Part shown: positions 1-8,776 of the stretch, piece by piece
Numbering within the stretch: the first letter of the stretch is position 1
Layout of the letters: every line of letters starts with the position of its first letter
DNA from: Geomonas azotofigens
GTDB lineage: Bacteria > Desulfobacterota > Desulfuromonadia > Geobacterales > Geobacteraceae
NCBI RefSeq assembly: GCF_018919395.1
Contig: NZ_JAHLME010000013.1
Location: forward strand, 1-35,635
Direction: 5' to 3'
Length of the DNA: 35,635 bases
Made by a program: the position numbers and the translations under genes
The notes under the pieces: generated by a model
Database searches by the model: none
Told to the model about the DNA's origin: nothing
Seen by the model: the letters and a program-made list of their open reading frames with translations, nothing else

Positions 1-1935
1 GTCGGTACCCCGGTATCGGGTACCTGCTCCACCTCCTACTGCCACAGCGACGGCAAAGGGACCATGAAGAGCGTAACCTGGACCGGTTCCACCGCGCTCG
101 ACTGTAAGTCCTGCCACGGTTCCGACGCCACCCCGGCCTTCGCTTCCATCGCGGGCGAGCCGAACTACTCCAACGCCGGCGCCGACCAGCTGCGCGCCAA
201 CAGCCACGATAACCACGTGGCCTCGGCCGCCGACTGCGCGAGCTGCCACGCCGACACCACCGTGAACGGCACCAGCATCAAGGCGGGCGGCTTCCACACC
301 AACAACACCCGCGACCTGAAAGCCGGCAACGGCAAGAGCTTCACCCTGGTCGGCAACTCCTGCTCCGCGGTATCCTGCCACAGCGGCAACGGTATCGTGG
401 CCAACGTGCCCGACGTGAAATGGGGCGCGTCGCTTGGCTGCAACGGCTGCCACGGCGATTCCGAGACCCTGACCACCAACGCCCACGCCAAGCACGTGAA
501 CACCAAGGGCTATGCCTGCGACACCTGCCACGCTTCCACCGTTTCGGGCAGCTCCAGCTTCGCCAACAAGGCGCTGCACGGCGACGCGACCGTCGAGGTT
601 GCCGGCGCCCAGGTCGTCACCTGGACCTCCAACAACAAGACCTGCGCCACCTCCTGCCACCTCTCGGCAACCCCGCAGTGGAACAACACGGCATCCGGCG
701 CCTGCGGTACCTGCCATACCGCGCTCTCCAACACCACCGGCGGCCTGATCAGCTCCAACGCGCACGCGCAGCACTTCAGCGCGGCGTACGGCCCGAAATT
801 CAACTCCACCCTGGCCACCTCCTGCTCGAACTGCCACACCTCGAACACTGCGGTGACCCACGTCGACGGCACGCTGAACCTGGCTGCCGGCATGAACAAG
901 ATCGGCACCTGCTCCACCTGCCACAAGCAGAGCACCAACTGGACCACCGGGCGCGTCACCTGCGAAAGCTGCCATAGCACCGCAGGGGGCCAGCTCTCCG
1001 TCATCGGCGGCATCACCGCTCCCGACAAGACCCTGGCAGCCACCAAGGGCCACGGCAAGGCCGGCATCGCCCAGGCCTGCGCCGCCTGCCACGACAGCAG
1101 CTCCGCTCACATCAGCGGCGTGCTCGGCGACAACAAGCGTCTTCTCGGCGTGATGGTCGGCGCCACCAACCTCGAGTGCGACTACTGCCATACCAACGCC
1201 GCCAAGGTCACCGGCAACAAGCTCAACGTGAAGGCCCACCAGGCTTCCGGCCTGGGCGCCAAGTGCGCGGACTGCCACAACGCGCACGGTACCGCCAACA
1301 GCATGATGGTCAACACCACCATCAACGGCACCGCCGTCAGCTTCACCGGCAACAACACCTTCGCCAACGGCGCGCAGACCGGCGTCTGCCAGGTCTGCCA
1401 CACCAGCACCCAGTACTTCACCAAGGCCGGTCTGCCGGCACAGGACCACGTGGCCTCGACCACGGACTGCACCACCTGCCACGTGCACAACCCGGCCACC
1501 GGCCTCGCGTTCGTGCCCAACGGCGGTTGCGACGCCTGCCACGGCTACCCGCCGGCACCGCGCAAGACCCTCAACGCCATCACCTTCGGCGTGCAGGGGA
1601 ACTGGTCCTCGGCCCGCTTCGAAGACTACTCCGGCGGCGGCGGTGCCCACATCCTCGTGGCGCACATCAAGAAGGACGCCAAGCCGAGCGAGGGTTGGGC
1701 TAACTGCCTCCCCTGCCACAAGGGGAGCGATGCTACCCACGCCCGTGCCCTGCCCATCAGGACCCACGTGGAAAGCGTCTCCGTCCAGATCGACCCGCAG
1801 TACCGCTTCTCCGACGACGCCCTCGCCACCTACACCAGCGCGACGCTGGTTTCCGGCGGGACCAACAAGTCGGGCAGCTGCTTCAACGTGAGCTGCCACT
1901 TCAGGCCGAGCGCGAAGTGGAGCACCGAAAGGTAG
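1..1935 (+). CDS. Multihaem c-type cytochrome, CX4CH/CX2CH family (5' end outside window)
   Basis: The frame is open from base 1, so the start lies upstream; the ATG at 64 is internal, because a CX4CH motif (CSTSYCH) is encoded before it. By hand count the visible 644 codons carry about 15 CX2CH motifs, three CX4CH motifs (CSTSYCH, CSAVSCH, CFNVSCH) and one CX3CH (CATSCH, nt 643-660). This is the Geobacter-type pattern of mixed four-spaced and two-spaced haem sites. The stretch from AGEPNY through SGNGIV to CNGCHG closely matches the repeat unit of the next gene, so the two are tandem paralogues. The product is expected to be exported and to carry covalent haem for electron transfer at or outside the outer membrane; that location is inferred from the family, since the signal peptide is not in the window. 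The stop is TAG at 1933-1935, followed by a hairpin. Confidence 0.9.
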   Translation, partial: VGTPVSGTCSTSYCHSDGKGTMKSVTWTGSTALDCKSCHGSDATPAFASIAGEPNYSNAGADQLRANSHDNHVASAADCASCHADTTVNGTSIKAGGFHTNNTRDLKAGNGKSFTLVGNSCSAVSCHSGNGIVANVPDVKWGASLGCNGCHGDSETLTTNAHAKHVNTKGYACDTCHASTVSGSSSFANKALHGDATVEVAGAQVVTWTSNNKTCATSCHLSATPQWNNTASGACGTCHTALSNTTGGLISSNAHAQHFSAAYGPKFNSTLATSCSNCHTSNTAVTHVDGTLNLAAGMNKIGTCSTCHKQSTNWTTGRVTCESCHSTAGGQLSVIGGITAPDKTLAATKGHGKAGIAQACAACHDSSSAHISGVLGDNKRLLGVMVGATNLECDYCHTNAAKVTGNKLNVKAHQASGLGAKCADCHNAHGTANSMMVNTTINGTAVSFTGNNTFANGAQTGVCQVCHTSTQYFTKAGLPAQDHVASTTDCTTCHVHNPATGLAFVPNGGCDACHGYPPAPRKTLNAITFGVQGNWSSARFEDYSGGGGAHILVAHIKKDAKPSEGWANCLPCHKGSDATHARALPIRTHVESVSVQIDPQYRFSDDALATYTSATLVSGGTNKSGSCFNVSCHFRPSAKWSTER

Positions 1936-1970
1936 TAAGCAGTAAAAGAAGCTTTATCGGGATGTAAAAA

Positions 1971-2004
1971 ACCCCGGCGGGGGGTGCATTCCCCCCCGCC
2001 GGGT
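1971..2004. terminator. 12-bp GC hairpin between two cytochrome genes
   Basis: Bases 1973-1984 pair perfectly with 1992-2003 around a 7-nt loop. On the + strand only a weak T content follows (TCGTTAAAT). An A-run (1966-1971) precedes the stem, so the classical stem plus T-run form exists only on the minus strand. It probably ends or attenuates transcription after the first cytochrome, or stabilises its mRNA 3' end. Confidence 0.5.
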
Positions 2005-2055
2005 CGTTAAATGCAATGGCACTACGGTCAGGTGTTTTGAGATAAAGGAGTGGAA

Positions 2056-5000
2056 ATGAGGGGCTACCGCAGACTCGGATGGTACAACCCACGAGTGATA
2101 GCTTTGCTGATGACGATGGCAGTTGCGCTCTTCGCTGGCACCAAGGCCGAGGCCGTACCGCAGTATGACTACGGTTGCGACGCCTGCCACACCATGCCTC
2201 CTCTTGATTCAGCCAATGGGCGGCGCATTCCCGCCACGGGCGCATTCAAGGGCAACCATGGCAGCCATGCCGACAGTAACGCCCAATCGTGCGTCAAGTG
2301 CCACGGCTCCGGCGTGCTCGTGTACCAAAACGGCCACCGTACCGCTGACATCAAGGTCTCCGGGAACATCAACGGTTCCGCGACGGGCAGCTACAGCCGT
2401 GCCTTCGTGAACCAGACCTCGGTGCCCCCGAATCCGCTGGGATCCTGCTCCAACGTGAACTGTCACTTCGAGCGCACCAGCCCGACCTGGGGGAGCGCTG
2501 CGTTTGCCAGCCCGGCGGACTGCAACAGCTGCCACGGCGCCTCGATGACCGCTGGACACCCGGTTTCCGGCTCCAAGCACGGCACCTACTACGGCACCGG
2601 CACCGGCGCCTGCGTAAAATGCCACTCCGACCACAGCGCCGAGGCTGCACCGTTTGCGCATGCCACCAGCGTGACCCACCGCGGCATCGCACTCAATTTC
2701 ACCGCGGCACCCAACAACGGCGGGAGCTACTCCGGCCCGACCAACGATTTTCTCCCGAGCCAGACCAATACCTTTGGAACTTGCTCGGGCACCTATTGCC
2801 ACAGCGACGGTACCACCAAGACCGGTCCCTTCACGGTGACCACCGCCCCCTCCTGGGGGAGCGCGACCCTGGGCTGCAACGGCTGCCACGGTGGTCCGGC
2901 GTCCCTGGGGACCAAGGTCCTCGCTACCGGCAAGCACCAGGCCCACATCAACAACGGCGGGACCCTGGGCAGCAACTACGGCTGCGCCGACTGCCACGGC
3001 AAGACCGCTGCCAGCGACTCCGCCATCGGCACCATCGCGAACCACGTCAACACCTTCGTCGAGTACTCCGGCGCCAAGGCCGGCAAAAACTACTCCGCAG
3101 GTACCTGCTCCACCAGCTACTGCCACACCTCCGGCAAGAAGGGCGTCACCGGCATGGCCTCGACGGTTGAGCCGGCAGCACCCTCCTGGAACGGCGCGGC
3201 CATGGTCTGCAACGGCTGCCACGGCGCACAGCAGACCCCCACCGCAGGGGTCGCCTTCAATTCGGTTGCAGGCGAGCCTAACTACGTCTCCGGCACCGCA
3301 GGTTCCGCGACCGCCAACTCCCACGACAAGCACGTGGGCGCGGCAGGGGCCGCCACCTGCGCCAACTGCCACTCGAAGACCACCGCTAACGGCACCGCGC
3401 TGGTCGCCGGCGGGCAGCACATCGACGGCTTCATCAACTTCACCTCGGGCAACGGCAAGACCTTCGGCAAGCAGGCCAACAAGACCTGCTCCGACATCTC
3501 CTGCCACTCCGGCAACGGCATCGTCGCCAACGTCGGCAACGCCCAGTGGGGCGGCACGCTGAACTGTAACGGCTGCCACGGCGGCCCGATCGCCCTCGGC
3601 AGCAACGTCATCGGCAGCGGCAAGCATACCCAGCACGTGAACCAGGCGGGCGTGATCGGTGACAACATGACCTGCGTCGACTGCCACGCCAAGACGGTCT
3701 CGAGCGACTCCGTGATCTCGGACAGCTCGAAGCACATGAACAACTTCGTCGACTACTCCGGCGCCAAGGCCGGCAGAAGCACCACCTACAGCGCCGGTAC
3801 CTGCTCCTCCACCTACTGCCACACCTCGGGCAAGAAGGGGCAGAGCGGCATGGTGGCCACCGTCGAGCCGGGGAACCCGTCCTGGAGCGGCGCGGCACTG
3901 GGCTGCAACGGCTGCCACGGCGCGCAGCAGACCCCGACCGCGGGTGTCGCCTTCAACTCGGTCGCGGGCGAGCCGAACTACGTCTCCGGCACCGCCGGTT
4001 CCAGCAACGCCAACTCGCACCAGAAGCACGTGGGCACCGCCGGCGCCACCACCTGCGTCAGCTGCCACTCGAAGACCACCAGCAACGGCACCAGCATCGT
4101 GGCGGGTGGCCAGCACCTGGACCGCTTCAACAACTACAGCGCGGGCGGCGGCAAGACCTTCGGCAAGGTTGCCAACAAGACCTGCTCCGACATCTCCTGC
4201 CACTCCGGTAACGGCATCGTCGCCAACGTGGCCAACGCCCAGTGGGGCGCGACCCTCAACTGCAACGGCTGCCACGGCGGCCCGACCGCGCTGGGGAGCA
4301 ACATCCTCAACACCGGCAAGCACCCCGCCCACGTGAACCAGGCCGGCGTGCTGGGCGACAACTACGGCTGCGTCGAGTGCCACTCGAAGACCGTGTCCAG
4401 CGACTCAGTCGTCTCCGACAGCAGCAAGCACCTGAACTTCTTCATCGACTACTCCGGTGCCAAGGCCGGCAGGAGCACCACCTACTCGGGCGGCACCTGC
4501 TCCTCCACCTACTGCCACACCTCGGGCAAGAAGGGGCTCTCCGGCATGGTGGCCACCGTCGAGCCGGGGAGCCCGTCCTGGAGCGGCGCGGCCATGGGCT
4601 GCAACGGCTGCCACGGCGTACAGACTCTGCCGACCGCCGGTGTCGCCTTCAACGCGGTTGCAGGCGAGCCGAACTACGTCTCCGGCGCCGCCGGGTCCAA
4701 TAACGCGAACTCGCACCAGAAGCACGTGGGCGCGGCGGGTGCTTCCACCTGCGCCAACTGCCACTCGAAGACCACCGCCAACGGCACCACGCTCGTTGCC
4801 GGCGGCCAGCACGCCGACCGCTTCATCAACTACACCTCCGGCAACGGCACGACCTTCGGCAAGGTGGTCAACAAGAGCTGCTCCAACATCTCCTGCCACT
4901 CCGGCAACGGCATCGTCACCAACGTGGCCAACGCCCAGTGGGGCGCAACGCTTAACTGTAACGGCTGCCACGGCGGCCCGGTGGCCCTCGGAAGCAACAT

Positions 5001-8000
5001 CCTCAATACCGGCAAGCACACCGCTCACGTGAACCAGGCCGGCGTCATCGGCGACAACATTGGGTGCGTCGAGTGCCACGCGAAGACGGTCTCCAGCGAC
5101 TCCTTGGTCTCCGACACCACCAAGCACCTGAACGCCTTCCTCGACTACTCGGGCGCCAAGGCGGGCAAGAGCAGCACCTACGTCTCCGGCACCTGCTCCG
5201 CCACCTACTGCCACACTTCCGGCAAGAAAGGCGTCACCGGCATGGCGGCGACCGTTGAACCGGCCAACCCGTCCTGGAGCGGCGCGGCCATGGGCTGCAC
5301 TGGCTGCCACGGCGCACAGCTGACTCCGACCGCAGGCGTCGCCTTCAACTCGGTCGCGGGCGAGCCGAACTACGTCTCCGGCACCGCAGGTTCCGGCAAC
5401 GCCAACTCGCACCTCAAGCACGTAGGGGCCGCTGGCGCCACCACTTGCGCCAACTGCCACTCGAAGACCACCACCAACGGCACCAGCATCGTGGCGGGCG
5501 GCCAGCACATGGACCGCTTCAACAACTACACCGCGGGTAACGGCAAGACCTTCGGCAAGGTTGCCAACAAGACCTGCTCCAACATCTCCTGCCACTCCGG
5601 CAACGGCATCGTCACCAACGTCGGCGATGCCCAGTGGGGCGCGACCCTTGGCTGTAACGGCTGCCACGGCGGCCCGACCGCCTTGGGGAGCAACATCCTC
5701 AACACCGGCAAGCACACCGCCCACGTGAACCAGGCCAACATCCTCGGCACCAACCTTGGTTGTGTCGAGTGTCACTCCAAGACCGTTTCCAGCGACTCGG
5801 GAGTCTCCGACAGCACCAAGCACTTGAACGCCTTTGCCGACTACTCCGGCGCCAAGGCGGGCAAAAGCAGCACCTACGCGGGCGGCACCTGCTCCGCCAG
5901 CTACTGCCATACCTCGGGCAAGAAGGGGCAGACCGGCATGGTCGCCACCGTCGAGCCGGCAGCTCCTTCCTGGAGTGGCGCGGGCATGGGCTGCAACGGC
6001 TGCCACGGCGCGCAAACCCTGCCGACCGCCGGCGTCGCCTTCAACTCGGTGGCGGGCGAGCCGAACTACGTCTCCGGCGCCGCCGGCTCTAACAATGCAA
6101 ACTCGCACCAGAAGCACGTTGGTGCGGCAGGGGCTTCCACCTGCGCCACCTGCCACTCCAAGACCACGGCTGACGGAACTACCCTCATCGCGAACAACCA
6201 GCACCTGGACCGCCTGAGCAACTACACCTCCGCCAACGGCAAGTTCGGCAAGGTGACCAACAAGACCTGCTCCAACATCACCTGCCACTCCGGCAACGGC
6301 ATCGTCGCCAGCGTCGCCAACGCGCAGTGGGGCGCGACGCTTTCCTGTAACGGCTGCCACGGCGGCCCGGCGTCGCTGGTGAGCAACATCATCGCCACCG
6401 GCAAGCACACGGCCCACGTGAACCAGGCGGGCGTCATCGGCGACAACATCGGCTGCGCCGCCTGCCACTCGAAGACGGTTTCCAGCGATTCCGTGGTCTC
6501 CGACTCCACCAAGCACCTGAACGCCTTCGTGGACTACTCCGGCGTCCAGGCAGGCAGGAGCACCACTTACGTTTCCGGTTCCTGCTCCGCCACCTACTGC
6601 CACACCTCCGGCAAGAAGGGCTTCACCGGCATGGTGGCGACTGTCGAGCCGGCGGCTCCGTCCTGGAGCGGGTCGGCCATGGGCTGCACCGGCTGCCACG
6701 GCGCACAGGTACTGCCGACCGCCGGCATCGAGTTCAACTCGGTCGCGGGCGAGCCGAACTACATCTCCGGCGCAGCCGGTTCCGACAACGCCAACTCCCA
6801 CAAGAAACACGTCGGGGCAAGCGGGGCCGCTACCTGCGTTTACTGCCACTCCAAGACCACGACCACCGGCAGCACCATCGTGGCGGGTGGGCAGCACATC
6901 AACGCCTTCAACAACTACACCGCCGGCGGCGGCAAGATCTTCGGCAAGCAGGCCGCCAAGACCTGCTCCAACATCTCCTGCCATAGCGGTAACGGCATCG
7001 TGGCCGGCGTGCCGAGCGCACAATGGGGTGCGACCCTCGGTTGCAACGGCTGCCACGGCGGCCCGGTCGCCTTGGTAAGCAACGTCCTCGTTACCGGCAA
7101 GCACACCGCGCACATCAACAACGCGAGCATGGGCGGCAACTACGGCTGCGCCGACTGCCACGCCAAGACGGTCTCCAGCGACAGCCAGATCATCGACACC
7201 GTCAAGCACGGCAACACCTTCGTCGACTACTCCGGCGTGAGGGCGGGCAAGAGCAGCACCTACGTTTCCGGCACCTGCTCCGCCACCTACTGCCACACCT
7301 CCGGCAAGAAGAGCCAGACCGGCATGGTGGCCACCGTCGAGCCGGGGAACCCGTCCTGGAGCGGCGCGGCCCTGGGCTGCAACGGCTGCCACGGCGCCCA
7401 GCTCACCCCGACCGCCGGTGTCGCCTTCAACTCCGTGGCCGGCGAGCCTAACTACGTAAGCGGCGCCGCCGGTTCCGCCAGCGCCAACTCGCACCAGAAG
7501 CACGTGAAGGCAGTCGGCGCCACCACCTGCGTGCTCTGCCACAGCGGGACCGTCGACGCCACCGGCACCCAGATCATCGGCAACCACACCAACAAGGTGG
7601 CTGACGTCCTGGCCGGCGGCACCGCGAGCTTCGGCTACCCGGGCGGCAAGACCTGCTCCAACGTATCCTGCCACGCCGGCACCGGCTACACCGCCACCAA
7701 CGCCGTGTGGGGCGCGACGCTGGATTGCAAAGGGTGCCACGCCACCCTGTCCGGCGCGCACACCCGCCACGTCGGCACCGCCTGGGGCACCCTGCCGTTC
7801 TACAACTACACGGCCAACCTCTCCACCGGCTCCGATACCGACGGCGTCACCTGGAAGGCCTACGGTTTCGGCTGCGCCAACTGCCACCCGGTCACCCTGG
7901 CCAACCACATGAACGGGACCGTCGAGGTGGAACTGAACACCGTCACGGGTGCCAGCACGCTGAGGAAGAAGAACACGGTGTCGGGCCTGGTCGGCAGCAC

Positions 8001-8694
8001 CGGTACCGGCACGGTGGCCTGCTCCAACGTTTACTGCCATGCGGATACCACGACCCCTCAGTGGAACCAGACCTACACCGCGGCCACCCGCTGCTCGGGC
8101 TGCCACGAAAACGCCCCGAGCACCGACTCGCACGCGGCGCACGCGGTGGGCATCCACTACGACGACATCTTCAGCGGCACCAGCGGCCTGCTCCCTGCTG
8201 CCGGTGCGGTGGGTGTCAACGCCGGCCACGGCGACCCGGCACAGTCGACCACCATCGGCTGCAACATCTGCCACTACACCACGGTCAGCTTCGCCAGGAA
8301 CAAGTACAATAGCTCCTGCTCCACGGCGGCCTGCCACGGCAACACCACCGGCAACAACACCGACGCCCTCGGCGCCTCCAGGATCACCAACCTGGCAAAC
8401 CACGTCAACGGCAAGAACGACATCGCCTTCGTGCCGACGACCTACATGAAGTCCAAGGCCCAGGTCACCGACGCGGTGTTCGTCTCCTACACCGGCGGCA
8501 TCGCCGGCTGGAACAAGACCCGCACCTACAAGCAAGGTGCATCGAGCTACGACACCTCGAAGAACTACCTCACGGTCGGCTCTTATGCCTCCGGCAGCTG
8601 CTCCAACATCTCCTGCCACAACGGCGTGACCGTACACTGGACCAACGACTTCGGCGGGGCACGCGATTGCACCATGTGCCATCTCAACCTGTAA
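2056..8694 (+). CDS. Giant multihaem c-type cytochrome with seven tandem 232-residue units
   Basis: I chose ATG 2056: AAAGGAG (2044-2050) lies 5 nt upstream, whereas the GTG at 2050 would overlap that ribosome site. The product is 2212 residues. An Arg-rich N-terminus and a hydrophobic stretch ending near AEA-VPQ form a signal peptide. By hand count there are about 37 CX2CH and 19 CX4CH motifs, so about 56 potential haems. Nucleotides of about 2850-7710 encode seven tandem units, each with six motifs in the order CX2CH, CX2CH, CX4CH, CX2CH, CX2CH, CX4CH. Conserved phrases such as HTSGKKG, AGEPNY and SGNGIV mark each unit. Additional histidines (GKHTAHVN, HQKHVG) could be distal haem ligands. 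The non-repeat ends carry further motifs. The family is known from Geobacter as secreted or outer-surface cytochromes; a role in long-range electron transfer is inferred. Confidence 0.93.
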   Translation: MRGYRRLGWYNPRVIALLMTMAVALFAGTKAEAVPQYDYGCDACHTMPPLDSANGRRIPATGAFKGNHGSHADSNAQSCVKCHGSGVLVYQNGHRTADIKVSGNINGSATGSYSRAFVNQTSVPPNPLGSCSNVNCHFERTSPTWGSAAFASPADCNSCHGASMTAGHPVSGSKHGTYYGTGTGACVKCHSDHSAEAAPFAHATSVTHRGIALNFTAAPNNGGSYSGPTNDFLPSQTNTFGTCSGTYCHSDGTTKTGPFTVTTAPSWGSATLGCNGCHGGPASLGTKVLATGKHQAHINNGGTLGSNYGCADCHGKTAASDSAIGTIANHVNTFVEYSGAKAGKNYSAGTCSTSYCHTSGKKGVTGMASTVEPAAPSWNGAAMVCNGCHGAQQTPTAGVAFNSVAGEPNYVSGTAGSATANSHDKHVGAAGAATCANCHSKTTANGTALVAGGQHIDGFINFTSGNGKTFGKQANKTCSDISCHSGNGIVANVGNAQWGGTLNCNGCHGGPIALGSNVIGSGKHTQHVNQAGVIGDNMTCVDCHAKTVSSDSVISDSSKHMNNFVDYSGAKAGRSTTYSAGTCSSTYCHTSGKKGQSGMVATVEPGNPSWSGAALGCNGCHGAQQTPTAGVAFNSVAGEPNYVSGTAGSSNANSHQKHVGTAGATTCVSCHSKTTSNGTSIVAGGQHLDRFNNYSAGGGKTFGKVANKTCSDISCHSGNGIVANVANAQWGATLNCNGCHGGPTALGSNILNTGKHPAHVNQAGVLGDNYGCVECHSKTVSSDSVVSDSSKHLNFFIDYSGAKAGRSTTYSGGTCSSTYCHTSGKKGLSGMVATVEPGSPSWSGAAMGCNGCHGVQTLPTAGVAFNAVAGEPNYVSGAAGSNNANSHQKHVGAAGASTCANCHSKTTANGTTLVAGGQHADRFINYTSGNGTTFGKVVNKSCSNISCHSGNGIVTNVANAQWGATLNCNGCHGGPVALGSNILNTGKHTAHVNQAGVIGDNIGCVECHAKTVSSDSLVSDTTKHLNAFLDYSGAKAGKSSTYVSGTCSATYCHTSGKKGVTGMAATVEPANPSWSGAAMGCTGCHGAQLTPTAGVAFNSVAGEPNYVSGTAGSGNANSHLKHVGAAGATTCANCHSKTTTNGTSIVAGGQHMDRFNNYTAGNGKTFGKVANKTCSNISCHSGNGIVTNVGDAQWGATLGCNGCHGGPTALGSNILNTGKHTAHVNQANILGTNLGCVECHSKTVSSDSGVSDSTKHLNAFADYSGAKAGKSSTYAGGTCSASYCHTSGKKGQTGMVATVEPAAPSWSGAGMGCNGCHGAQTLPTAGVAFNSVAGEPNYVSGAAGSNNANSHQKHVGAAGASTCATCHSKTTADGTTLIANNQHLDRLSNYTSANGKFGKVTNKTCSNITCHSGNGIVASVANAQWGATLSCNGCHGGPASLVSNIIATGKHTAHVNQAGVIGDNIGCAACHSKTVSSDSVVSDSTKHLNAFVDYSGVQAGRSTTYVSGSCSATYCHTSGKKGFTGMVATVEPAAPSWSGSAMGCTGCHGAQVLPTAGIEFNSVAGEPNYISGAAGSDNANSHKKHVGASGAATCVYCHSKTTTTGSTIVAGGQHINAFNNYTAGGGKIFGKQAAKTCSNISCHSGNGIVAGVPSAQWGATLGCNGCHGGPVALVSNVLVTGKHTAHINNASMGGNYGCADCHAKTVSSDSQIIDTVKHGNTFVDYSGVRAGKSSTYVSGTCSATYCHTSGKKSQTGMVATVEPGNPSWSGAALGCNGCHGAQLTPTAGVAFNSVAGEPNYVSGAAGSASANSHQKHVKAVGATTCVLCHSGTVDATGTQIIGNHTNKVADVLAGGTASFGYPGGKTCSNVSCHAGTGYTATNAVWGATLDCKGCHATLSGAHTRHVGTAWGTLPFYNYTANLSTGSDTDGVTWKAYGFGCANCHPVTLANHMNGTVEVELNTVTGASTLRKKNTVSGLVGSTGTGTVACSNVYCHADTTTPQWNQTYTAATRCSGCHENAPSTDSHAAHAVGIHYDDIFSGTSGLLPAAGAVGVNAGHGDPAQSTTIGCNICHYTTVSFARNKYNSSCSTAACHGNTTGNNTDALGASRITNLANHVNGKNDIAFVPTTYMKSKAQVTDAVFVSYTGGIAGWNKTRTYKQGASSYDTSKNYLTVGSYASGSCSNISCHNGVTVHWTNDFGGARDCTMCHLNL
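2850..7710 (+). repeat. Seven in-frame tandem repeats of about 693-696 bp
   Basis: The conserved Trp codon before each C-x-G-C-H motif lies at 2854, 3547, 4243, 4939, 5635, 6328 and 7024, with a diverged eighth at 7708. The spacings are 693, 696, 696, 696, 693, 696 and 684 bp. Units are highly alike at DNA level, especially the middle ones, so copy number may vary by recombination and could be miscounted in short-read assemblies. Confidence 0.92.
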
Positions 8695-8702
8695 CCACGG
8701 TC

Positions 8703-8724
8703 CTCCCGGGCTCCGGCCCGGGAG
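8703..8724 (+). terminator. Hairpin after the giant cytochrome gene
   Basis: CTCCCGGGC (8703-8711) pairs with GCCCGGGAG (8716-8724) around a TCCG loop, 8 nt after the stop codon. Only a short T-containing stretch follows (GCTTTG), so this is a weak intrinsic terminator or an mRNA-stabilising stem. Confidence 0.55.
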
Positions 8725-8776
8725 AGGCTTTGAATTCCGATACACAACGGCAAAAAACGATGGGGAAGAGCTCACT

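Noticed and set aside
2209..4383. Antisense open frame of 724 codons
   Set aside because: It is the same shadow effect of the repeat array, with repeated Val/Gly/Ala text that follows the 232-residue period of the real gene.
2850..7710. CRISPR-like array
   Set aside because: The repeat is about 695 bp, in frame and coding, with no short repeat-spacer pattern.
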